DNA of 64,000 nt from Bacteroidota bacterium (GTDB lineage: Bacteria > Bacteroidota > Bacteroidia > Chitinophagales > Chitinophagaceae), in NCBI GenBank assembly GCA_023386235.1, contig JAEWKC010000009.1:1-64000 (forward strand). Reading direction: 5' to 3'. Below, one piece after another: positions 52,193 through 59,959 of the stretch (position 1 is the first letter of the stretch; every line of letters begins with the position of its first letter). Under the pieces are notes generated by a model. That model did no database searches and was not told the origin of the DNA. It was given only the letters and a program-made list of their open reading frames with translations. The translations under genes were made by a program, and so were the position numbers.

Positions 52193-53164
52193 ATGGCAAA
52201 GGAAACGCTTTTTGATAAAATGAATACTTTCTTTCAAAAGAAAATTCCTTATTTCTTTATCCTCAGTTTTGATAAAACTAAAGGAAACGTGTTGCCATTG
52301 AGCGAACTGGATAAAGAAGATATATTTTTTAAAACTCCTGAACATAATAACCTGTCAGACATTCCTGTTAAAGAAGCTCATACATTATGGAAGCCCCTGC
52401 CTTTTGCCAAAGAGAAATATTCGCAGCAGTACGATAAAGTTATGCAGGAAATTCAGAAGGGAAATACTTACTTGCTAAACCTGACCTGTGAGTCGGAAGT
52501 GGCTACAGATACTGAACTAAGGCATATTTTTTATAAAGGAGAATCGAAATATAAATTGTTTTACAAAGATGCGTTTATACATTTCTCTCCCGAACCGTTC
52601 GTAATCATTGAAAATGGCAAAATAGCTTCTTTTCCTATGAAAGGTACTATTGACGGGCGTTTGGAAGATGCAGAAAATATTATTTTACAAGATGAAAAAG
52701 AGCTAAATGAGCAGTACACTATTGTAGACTTAATCAGGAACGATTTGAGCATGGTGGCAAAAAACGTACAGGTAGAAAAATTCAGGTATGTAGAAAAATT
52801 AAAAACCAATCAGAAGGAGCTGCTTGCCGTAAGCTCAAAAATAACCGGAGATGTAAGAGAAGAGTATGGTTCATATCCGGGAAAAATATTTGAAAAGTTG
52901 TTGCCCGCGGGCTCTATATGCGGTGCGCCAAAGCAGAAAACGCTGGAGATTATTGATGAAGTAGAAACGCACAACAGAAATTTTTATACAGGTGTGTGGG
53001 GTGTGTATGACGGCAATAGCATAGACAGCTGCGTAATAATTCGCTACCTGGAAAAAAGAAATGAAAAATATTTCTATAAAAGCGGCGGCGGCATTACTTC
53101 AAACAGTAATTTTGAAAAAGAATATCAGGAACTGAAAGACAAAATTTATGCTCCGCTTTATTGA
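52193..53164 (+). CDS. pabB: Aminodeoxychorismate synthase component I
   Basis: Converts chorismate plus ammonia to aminodeoxychorismate. 323 residues from the ATG at 52193, short because the N-terminal domain is reduced. The chorismate-binding domain has IASFPMKGTIDG, IVDLIRNDLSMVAKNV, LLPAGSICGAPKQKTLEII and FYTGVWGVYDG. It is translated divergently from pabA and overlaps the pabC start by 17 bases. Confidence 0.95.
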   Translation: MAKETLFDKMNTFFQKKIPYFFILSFDKTKGNVLPLSELDKEDIFFKTPEHNNLSDIPVKEAHTLWKPLPFAKEKYSQQYDKVMQEIQKGNTYLLNLTCESEVATDTELRHIFYKGESKYKLFYKDAFIHFSPEPFVIIENGKIASFPMKGTIDGRLEDAENIILQDEKELNEQYTIVDLIRNDLSMVAKNVQVEKFRYVEKLKTNQKELLAVSSKITGDVREEYGSYPGKIFEKLLPAGSICGAPKQKTLEIIDEVETHNRNFYTGVWGVYDGNSIDSCVIIRYLEKRNEKYFYKSGGGITSNSNFEKEYQELKDKIYAPLY

Positions 53165-53759
53165 ATCCATACGCTTTGAAAATGATACAATGCCTTTGTT
53201 GCAGCTGCATCAAAAAAGAATTGAAGCCACACAGATGGCGGCATGGGGAAAAGTACTGCATCCTCCTTTGGAGGAAATTGTTTTTTCACAAACAGGCAAA
53301 TATTCTTTTGAAACAAACATAAAATACAAATGCAGGCTGCTATACGATGAAAGTACTGCCAGCGTTACGTTTCAGCAATATGAGCAGGCCGTGATCAATA
53401 AGCTGTCTGTAAAAATAGATGATACGATTGATTACAGCTACAAATACGAAGACAGGAGACACATTGATAAATTAAAATCAACTTCTAAAACAGGAACGGA
53501 TATTATTATTGTAAAAAATAAATTGCTCACAGACAGTTCTTATGCCAATATTGCTTTGTTTGATGGTGTGCGATGGTTCACACCCCGGCAGCCTTTATTA
53601 AACGGCGTACAAAGGCAGTATTTATTAAACAACAAAATTATATACACTAAAGATATTTCAATGGCAGATTTGCGTAACTTCGGAAAAATTAAACTTTTTA
53701 ATGCGTTGGTCAATTGGGAGGAAGCCTGGCAATTAAACATCGCAGATATTTTATTATAA
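53148..53759 (+). CDS. pabC: Class IV aminotransferase, probably aminodeoxychorismate lyase
   Basis: 203 residues, shorter than the usual 270 for PabC, resembling the compact class IV aminotransferases paired with pabB in Bacteroidota. Features: an N-terminal FIESIRFENDTMPLLQLHQKR, a central DRRHIDKLKSTSKTG with a likely PLP lysine, and ANIALFDGVRWFTP. Overlap with pabB by 17 bases and the shared pathway support removal of pyruvate from aminodeoxychorismate to give p-aminobenzoate. Confidence 0.88.
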   Translation: MLRFIESIRFENDTMPLLQLHQKRIEATQMAAWGKVLHPPLEEIVFSQTGKYSFETNIKYKCRLLYDESTASVTFQQYEQAVINKLSVKIDDTIDYSYKYEDRRHIDKLKSTSKTGTDIIIVKNKLLTDSSYANIALFDGVRWFTPRQPLLNGVQRQYLLNNKIIYTKDISMADLRNFGKIKLFNALVNWEEAWQLNIADILL

Positions 53760-53908
53760 AAAAAGACGGTATACAAAAAGATATTACCCGAAGAAGAACA
53801 GTAATATTTGAGATAACACGGAGCATGATAAACTATTCTCACACAGGATTGTGTATATGCGCAGCTCTAACTATCGGGAACCATTAACACCATTAAAAAA
53901 TATAGGGG

Positions 53909-55054
53909 ATGAAAAAAGAAAGATATTATTCGCTGGATGTATTTCGCGGTATGACGGTAGCCTTGATGATCTTGGTAAATAACCCGGGTTCCTGGTCGCA
54001 CATGTACGCGCCGCTGAAACACGCGCCTTGGAATGGCTGGACGCCTACCGATCTTGTTTTCCCTTTCTTTTTATTTGCTGTGGGCAATGCGCTGGCTTTT
54101 GTAATGCCGCGTTTAAGAGAAGCAGGACAAGCCGTGTTTTTAAAAAAAGTTACCAAACGATTTTTGCTGATTTTCATTATTGGTTTGCTGCTTAACTGGT
54201 ATCCGTTTATAAGGTGGGAAGACAATCAATTGGTGTTTAAAGAGTGGGAAAACATACGTATCATGGGCGTTTTGCAACGCATTGCCGTTGCCTATTTCTT
54301 TGCGGCGCTGATTATTTATTATTTTAAAAACAAAGGAGCGGCTATCATCAGCCTGCTGATCTTACTGGTATATGCAGCGATTTGTATGTATTACAATGCC
54401 GATGACCCGCCTTATGTTTTCGGAGTAGAATTTGATAAAGCTATCTTAGGGGAGTCGCATTTATATCGTGGTGATGTGGTAAAGCCTTTTGATCCTGAGG
54501 GGTTGGCTTCCGGTTTTACGCCAATTGTACAGGTGATATTCGGCTACTTTGTAGGATGGTATATACGGTTTAAAGGAAAGAACTCAGTCATGGTCATGCA
54601 CTTGTTGTTTGCAGGTCTGTTCCTGGTAGCAGCGGCATATTTATGGGATATTTTTACACCTATCAATAAAAAAATATGGACCAGTAGCTATGTGCTGTTA
54701 ACTACCGGGCTGGCCACTTTTATCATTGCTATCATCATTTGGATGATTGAGTTTAAAAACTGGCGCGGAGCGTGGAGTAAATTCTTCAATGTATTTGGTA
54801 AAAATCCATTGTTTATTTTCGTGTTTAGCGCGTTTTTGCCTAAAACCCTCGCGCTTGTTCGCATTCCGGATGGATTGAGAGCAGATGGTACGCAAAAATT
54901 CCTCACACCATTATCATGGTTTTACCAGAATATCTGTAAGCCTTTATTTGAAAATGAGAAGAACGCATCGTTTCTGTACGCGCTTGTTTTTATTACGTTT
55001 ATGTGGCTGATTGTGTATTGGATGGATAAGAAGAAAATTTATGTGAAAGTATAA
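53909..55054 (+). CDS. HGSNAT-like / DUF5009 membrane acyltransferase (second copy)
   Basis: 381 residues with about ten membrane helices. The start YYSLDVFRGMTVALMILVNNPG and the segment WNGWTPTDLVFPFFLFAVGNALAF are diagnostic of the heparan-alpha-glucosaminide N-acetyltransferase-like family. The histidine in SHMYAPLKHAPW is at the position of the likely acetyl-accepting His. It stands alone. A more divergent paralog is at 21194-22300. The acceptor sugar is unknown. Confidence 0.92.
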   Translation: MKKERYYSLDVFRGMTVALMILVNNPGSWSHMYAPLKHAPWNGWTPTDLVFPFFLFAVGNALAFVMPRLREAGQAVFLKKVTKRFLLIFIIGLLLNWYPFIRWEDNQLVFKEWENIRIMGVLQRIAVAYFFAALIIYYFKNKGAAIISLLILLVYAAICMYYNADDPPYVFGVEFDKAILGESHLYRGDVVKPFDPEGLASGFTPIVQVIFGYFVGWYIRFKGKNSVMVMHLLFAGLFLVAAAYLWDIFTPINKKIWTSSYVLLTTGLATFIIAIIIWMIEFKNWRGAWSKFFNVFGKNPLFIFVFSAFLPKTLALVRIPDGLRADGTQKFLTPLSWFYQNICKPLFENEKNASFLYALVFITFMWLIVYWMDKKKIYVKV

Positions 55055-55146
55055 AAGGATTTTGTTACACCAGTAAAAGAATGGCATTTATGTAGGAAAA
55101 TTGATGTGAAATTCTTATATTACCTGTTAATAAAAAAAATTGAATT

Positions 55147-55674
55147 ATGTGTAAATTACTAAGTTATGCTTTGCCTGCTTTAGCTTTATTCGTCATTAGC
55201 TGCAATACGGATCATGCCGCTGAAATTGCCAGTAATAAAGAAAGCGGAGATTCGGCTGAAGTAATATTGAAAGATTATGGCGCAGAATCTACCGTATTGA
55301 ACATTGATGCCTATACGAAACAGAACGAAAATTTTCGCACTGTGTTATGGACGGGAAGCAATATGCAGGTAACACTTATGTCTATCCCGGTAGGCAGCGA
55401 GATAGGCTTGGAAATGCATGAAGGTATGGAACAGTTTTTAAGAGTAGAAGAGGGAGAAGGAAAAGTATTCATTGGTAATGCAAAAGATTCACTGGATTTT
55501 GTAAAAGATATCGCGGATGATGACGCTGTAATGGTTCCCGGAGGTAAATGGCACAATGTAGTAAATACAGGCAATTCACCTTTGAAAATTTATTCTATTT
55601 ACGCGCCCGTTGAGCATCCGAAAGGTGCTGTGCACAAAACTAAAGAAGAGTCAGACGCGGCACATGATCATTAA
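55147..55674 (+). CDS. Cupin-domain lipoprotein
   Basis: 175 residues. The signal peptide ends FVISC (Cys about 19). The cupin barrel (about 60-160) has the two metal-binding motifs: GSEIGLEMHEGMEQFLRVEEGEG and VPGGKWHNVVNTGNSPLKIYSIYAP. The C-terminal tail is hydrophilic with a His-rich end (AAHDH). Similar cupins without the signal are common; a periplasmic sugar or small-molecule role is a guess. It converges on guaA. Confidence 0.9.
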   Translation: MCKLLSYALPALALFVISCNTDHAAEIASNKESGDSAEVILKDYGAESTVLNIDAYTKQNENFRTVLWTGSNMQVTLMSIPVGSEIGLEMHEGMEQFLRVEEGEGKVFIGNAKDSLDFVKDIADDDAVMVPGGKWHNVVNTGNSPLKIYSIYAPVEHPKGAVHKTKEESDAAHDH

Positions 55675-55700
55675 TATAGACCACCCGAGTCGTAGGATGA

Positions 55701-57239
55701 TTATTCCCACTCAATAGTAGCGGGTGGCTTACTGCTGATGTCGTAAACTACACGGTTAATGCCTCTTACGTTATTGATAATCGTGTTAGATACATCTGCC
55801 AGAAACTCATAAGGAAGATGTGCCCAGTCAGCAGTCATACCGTCAACCGAAGTTACCGCACGTAACGCCACAGTGTATTCATAGGTACGCTCATCGCCCA
55901 TAACGCCTACGCTTTTAACCGGCAATAGCATTACTCCGGCCTGCCATACTTCGTTGTATAAACCGGTCTCTTTTAATTTATTGGTAAAATGATAATCGGC
56001 TTCCTGCAGTAGCTTTACTTTTTCTTCGGTAATATCGCCCAGTATTCTTATGGCTAATCCGGGTCCGGGGAATGGATGACGATTGATCATTTCTGCGGGA
56101 ATGCCAAGCTCAAGGCCAACTTTTCTTACCTCGTCTTTAAATAAAAAACGCAAGGGTTCAACCAGTTCCAGGTTCATTACATCGGGCAGCCCGCCTACGT
56201 TGTGATGCGATTTGATGGTTACCGAAGGCCCGTGAACACTAATGCTTTCAATCACGTCAGGGTAAATGGTGCCTTGTCCCAGGAAAGAGGCTTCTTTTAC
56301 TTTCAGCGCTTCTTCATGAAACACATCTATAAATAATTTACCGATGATCTTTCTTTTCTTTTCTGGCTCTGCTTCACCGGCAAGCTCATCATAAAATATT
56401 TTTTTAGCGTCAATGCCTTGTACATTCAGTCCCAGTTTGGCATAGGTTTCCAATACGGTTTCAAATTCATTTTTTCTTAAAACACCATTGTCTACAAAAA
56501 TGCCATGTAGCCTGTCGCCAATGGCCCGGCTGATAAGCGTGGCAGCCACAGTGCTGTCTACGCCGCCGCTCAATGCCATTATCACATGCTTGTCTCCGAT
56601 TTGTTGTTTCAGCGTGGCTACGGTTTCTTCTACAAACGAGGCAGGCGTCCAATCCTGGTGGCAGCCGCAGATGTTTGTAAGAAAATTTTCTATAATTATT
56701 TTTCCTTCGGTAGAATGATATACTTCGGGATGGAATTGTAATCCGTATATAGGATTGCCCGCTTCACCGTCTTTCTTTCTGAAAGCTGCTACCGGTATGC
56801 TTTCCGTATTAGCCAGTATTTCAAAGTTGGCAGGGATGTCTTTAATGCTGTCGCTATGGCTCATCCAAACCTGCGATTTTTCCGATACATTGTTCAGTAA
56901 AGCATCCTCAACAATTTTATGCAGTTTAGCTCTTCCGTACTCTCTTTTATCAGATTTCTCTACTTTACCACCGTACTCTTTAGCCACAAGCTGTGCGCCG
57001 TAGCAAATGCCCAATACAGGCAATTGGCCGGCAATGGCAGGGATATCTATGCAGGGAGCGTTTTCATCATTCACACTAAAAGGGGAACCACTGAGAATAA
57101 TGCCTTTGAGCGAGCTATCGAAACTTACCGGTTTGTGATAAGGTTGAATTTCGCAATAAACATTGGCGTTTCTTACGGCGCGGGCTATCAATTGTGTATA
57201 TTGACTACCAAAGTCGAGAATGATGATTTTTTCTGTCAT
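55701..57239 (-). CDS. guaA: GMP synthase (glutamine-hydrolysing)
   Basis: Converts XMP to GMP. 512 residues with both domains: an N-terminal glutamine amidotransferase (GICYGAQL with the nucleophile Cys, and LQFHPEVYHS) and a C-terminal ATP pyrophosphatase (MALSGGVDSTVAATL), ending in the canonical PPATIEWE. A TAnnTTTG promoter box is 35 bases upstream. The last codons form part of an inverted repeat (CCACCCG at 55681 with CGGGTGG at 55721). Confidence 0.98.
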   Translation of the reverse strand: MTEKIIILDFGSQYTQLIARAVRNANVYCEIQPYHKPVSFDSSLKGIILSGSPFSVNDENAPCIDIPAIAGQLPVLGICYGAQLVAKEYGGKVEKSDKREYGRAKLHKIVEDALLNNVSEKSQVWMSHSDSIKDIPANFEILANTESIPVAAFRKKDGEAGNPIYGLQFHPEVYHSTEGKIIIENFLTNICGCHQDWTPASFVEETVATLKQQIGDKHVIMALSGGVDSTVAATLISRAIGDRLHGIFVDNGVLRKNEFETVLETYAKLGLNVQGIDAKKIFYDELAGEAEPEKKRKIIGKLFIDVFHEEALKVKEASFLGQGTIYPDVIESISVHGPSVTIKSHHNVGGLPDVMNLELVEPLRFLFKDEVRKVGLELGIPAEMINRHPFPGPGLAIRILGDITEEKVKLLQEADYHFTNKLKETGLYNEVWQAGVMLLPVKSVGVMGDERTYEYTVALRAVTSVDGMTADWAHLPYEFLADVSNTIINNVRGINRVVYDISSKPPATIEWE

Positions 57240-57273
57240 AAAAGGATTTTTGCAGCTGAATTTTAAAGATGTG

Positions 57274-57299
57274 CAAATGTAAATATTATTTTAAACAAA
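57274..57299 (-). promoter_or_regulatory. Candidate promoter of guaA
   Basis: On the minus strand TTTG (57296-57299) and TACATTTG (57274-57281) are separated by 14 bases, the same arrangement as before actA. Confidence 0.5.
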
Positions 57300-57367
57300 T
57301 GCTAAAGAATGAGATTAGTGGTTTCATTTTATGATATAAATCCTATTTTAGAGATTGGATAATATTC

Positions 57368-57375
57368 TATATTTG
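57368..57375 (+). promoter_or_regulatory. Candidate -7 promoter element for pfkA
   Basis: TATATTTG matches TAnnTTTG and lies 53 bases before the pfkA start, in the divergent region with guaA. Confidence 0.5.
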
Positions 57376-57428
57376 CGGAGTTGAAAAATTATAACTATCA
57401 TTCGTATAATACAATTAAAATAAATAAA

Positions 57429-58526
57429 ATGAAACGTGTATTAGTTGCTACCGGAGGTGGCGATTGTCCGGGCTTGAATGCTGTCATCAGAGCTATCGTG
57501 TACAGAGCCGCCCAAGAGAAAGACTGGGAAGTGATTGGCAGTATCCAATCTTTTGACGGGATATTAAAAGAGGAAACAGAAGTAAGAGTTTTGGATAAGG
57601 CGGCTGTAAGAGGCATTCATTACCAGGGCGGAACTATTATTGGTACTACTACAAAAGGCGGACCTTTTGCATGGCCCATAAAGAAAGAAGACGGCACTTA
57701 CGAATTTGAAGACCGGTCAGAATACATGATCAATAAATTGAAAGATATGGGTGTAGAAGCCGTTATCAGCATAGGTGGCGATGGTTCGCAGCGCATTTCC
57801 AAAAGGCTATACGATAAAGGACTCAACATCATTGGTGTGCCCAAAACAATTGACAATGATTTAAAAGCTACAGACTTTACATTCGGATTTCAAACGGCCG
57901 TAGAGGTAGCAACCGACGCGGTAGATAAATTAAATACAACTGCCGCCAGCCACAACAGAATATTGATATTGGAAGTGATGGGGCGTGATGCGGGTTGGAT
58001 AGCTTTAAACTCCGCGTTAGCCGGTGGCGCCGAGGTGTGCATTATTCCAGAAATACCATACGATATCAATAAAGTAGTGGAAAGAATTCAAAAACGCTAC
58101 GATAAAGAGGGAAGAGGCTTTGCCAACATTGTGATAGCGGAAGGCGCTTTGCCCAAAGGCGGTACAGTGCTGGCGGAAGAATACGGCGAAATTGGCAATG
58201 AAAACCTGAAGCATTTTGGCGCGGCCGACAGGCTGGCCCGCGAACTGAAAGAAAATGGCATTGCCGCAGACATTCGCACCACGGTGTTAGGGCATATACA
58301 AAGAGGCGGCATACCCTGCGCTTTTGACAGAAACCTGGCTACTTCTTTTGGCGTAAAAGCCTTTGAAATGGTACTGGAAAAACAATACGGACAAATGGTG
58401 GCTTACCGCAACTTTGAGGTGATATCTGTGCCTTTAGAAGAAGCCATAGGTTCTCAGAAATTAGTAGATCCGCATTCTCAAATGGTGCATACGGCTAAAG
58501 GCGTAGGCATTAGCTTTGGGGATTAA
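57429..58526 (+). CDS. pfkA: 6-phosphofructokinase
   Basis: Phosphorylates fructose 6-phosphate in glycolysis. 365 residues from the ATG at 57429; the frame extends 48 bases upstream without protein-like sequence. The nucleotide site has TGGGDCPGLNAVIRA, GGDGS (116-120) and VPKTIDNDL (138-144). Gly in GGDGS points to ATP as donor, while Lys in PKTIDND is the residue found in PPi-type and group III enzymes, so donor choice is not fully certain. Active-site MGRDAGWIAL is present. A strong terminator follows. Confidence 0.96.
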   Translation: MKRVLVATGGGDCPGLNAVIRAIVYRAAQEKDWEVIGSIQSFDGILKEETEVRVLDKAAVRGIHYQGGTIIGTTTKGGPFAWPIKKEDGTYEFEDRSEYMINKLKDMGVEAVISIGGDGSQRISKRLYDKGLNIIGVPKTIDNDLKATDFTFGFQTAVEVATDAVDKLNTTAASHNRILILEVMGRDAGWIALNSALAGGAEVCIIPEIPYDINKVVERIQKRYDKEGRGFANIVIAEGALPKGGTVLAEEYGEIGNENLKHFGAADRLARELKENGIAADIRTTVLGHIQRGGIPCAFDRNLATSFGVKAFEMVLEKQYGQMVAYRNFEVISVPLEEAIGSQKLVDPHSQMVHTAKGVGISFGD

Positions 58527-58550
58527 AAATAGGATTCAACACTTTTATAA

Positions 58551-58587
58551 AAAAAGGTTTCCGGGTCAATTCGGAAACCTTTTTTTA
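58551..58587. terminator. Terminator between pfkA and sixA
   Basis: AAAAAGGTTTCCG (58551-58563) pairs with CGGAAACCTTTTT (58572-58584) around an 8-base loop, followed by more T bases. It can serve pfkA and the convergent histidine phosphatase gene. Confidence 0.88.
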
Positions 58588-58614
58588 TGTTACATTTTAA
58601 ATGCATGCATTTAT

Positions 58615-59100
58615 CTATCCCAACATTTTAGGATAAAAGAAAAACTGAAATTCTTTTTTTGCGGCTACAAAATCAGCCCAGTTATCTGTATCAACATTAA
58701 AGCCCACAACGCCGCAGGTGGGCACGTGGTCAATGTCTTTCTCACTCAGGTCATTTACAAAATAAGTTAGTCCGTTGTTGTGCGAAAAAATGGCTACCGT
58801 ATCATATTTATCATCCAGCTTTGTTATCACTTCTACAAAATCCTGCGGTGCGGCCATGTACAGGCTGTCTTCCAACTGAATGCTGCCCGATTTAAATTCT
58901 TTGGCAAAAAGTTTACAGGTAGTTTGCGCACGGTTGGCGGTGCTGCTTACAAAATGGTCTATCTGTATATCTTGCTGTAGCAGCAATCTTGCCATTTTGG
59001 GCGCATCTTTGTTTCCCCGTTTAGAAAGAGGTCTGTCAAAATCTTTGGTATTATTGGTCCAGTCGCTTTTAGCGTGGCGTATTACAATTAGCTTTTTCAT
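58615..59100 (-). CDS. sixA: SixA-like histidine phosphatase
   Basis: 161 residues of the histidine phosphatase (RHG) family. The phosphate pocket motif LIVIRHAKSDW is at the N-terminus, SKRGNKDAPKMA and SSTANRAQTTCKLFA follow, and the second catalytic His is in AIFSHNNGLTYFVND. SixA proteins dephosphorylate phosphohistidine on signalling or PTS proteins; the substrate here is unknown. It stands alone, convergent with pfkA. Confidence 0.93.
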   Translation of the reverse strand: MKKLIVIRHAKSDWTNNTKDFDRPLSKRGNKDAPKMARLLLQQDIQIDHFVSSTANRAQTTCKLFAKEFKSGSIQLEDSLYMAAPQDFVEVITKLDDKYDTVAIFSHNNGLTYFVNDLSEKDIDHVPTCGVVGFNVDTDNWADFVAAKKEFQFFFYPKMLG

Positions 59101-59222
59101 TGAACATTTCTTTATATTGTATTATGCGTTGTTATTCTGTTTTTTGAGCTGTACAAACGCGCGACAAAGGTAGGCAATATGTTTTTCAGCTAAAAGAAAT
59201 CAACCTAAAAAAACGGAAATTT

Positions 59223-59870
59223 TTAAGCGATCGGCTCACCGTTTAAGTCGGTGGAGAGTACATCGCTCATGTACACAAGAAAAGGTTTGGCGGCCTTGAA
59301 TACATCAATCATTTCTTCTCTGAACCCGGGCGCCTGCGCTTGCTTATCGGTATATCTTTTTAACAATAAAAAATCTTTCTTTCTTATCAGGTCGGCTGCT
59401 TCGGCTTCTTTATCAAAGCCTTTGGGTATGGTTTTTAATTCATCTCCTTTTATTTCATCAAAATATTTTTTAAACGAAGCTGTGCGGGTTATTTTTTTGA
59501 TATCTGTAGGGTTGTATTCGAGTTCTTTTCTTATGCGGAATAAATCTTCTTTTTCCGGGTGCCAGAAGCCGCCGCCGCCAAATATATTGCCCGGTTCCAA
59601 ATGAAAATAATAACCGCCTTTGCCACGCATGAAGTAAGCGCCAAAGTTGGTTTTAAAAGGTGTTTTATCTTTTGAAAAACGCAGGTCTCTGTATATTCTG
59701 AAAACTTTAGGAGGCTCAATACTGTCGGTAGCGGCAATTGCCTGGTATACATGCTGCATAAAAGATTTAAATTCCTGTAAAGCTGTTTCAAACAGGTCTT
59801 TATGCGCATTGAACCATTCCCTGTTATTGTTTTCTTTGAGTTGAGAAAGGAATTGCAAAGCAGTTTTCAT
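59223..59870 (-). CDS. DUF2461 (TIGR02453) family protein
   Basis: 215 residues. The family signature is clear: ALQFLSQLKENNNREWFNAHKD at the start, IYRDLRFSKDKTPFKTNFGAYF, GGYYFHLEPGNIFGGGGFWHPE, and a helical C-terminal part. The function is unknown. It lies between sixA and ccmF on the minus strand with its own spacing, so probably independently transcribed. Confidence 0.94.
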   Translation of the reverse strand: MKTALQFLSQLKENNNREWFNAHKDLFETALQEFKSFMQHVYQAIAATDSIEPPKVFRIYRDLRFSKDKTPFKTNFGAYFMRGKGGYYFHLEPGNIFGGGGFWHPEKEDLFRIRKELEYNPTDIKKITRTASFKKYFDEIKGDELKTIPKGFDKEAEAADLIRKKDFLLLKRYTDKQAQAPGFREEMIDVFKAAKPFLVYMSDVLSTDLNGEPIA

Positions 59871-59959
59871 TTGTAAAATAATTGGTTTTAGAATTCTAAA
59901 ATTACAAATTATACAGAAACAGCCGGAAGAAAATCTATCTATTATCTATTTCCTGATTC

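Noticed and set aside
55681..55727. Inverted repeat CCACCCG / CGGGTGG at the guaA end as a terminator
   Set aside because: The loop is 33 bases and no T-run follows, so it is noted but not called.
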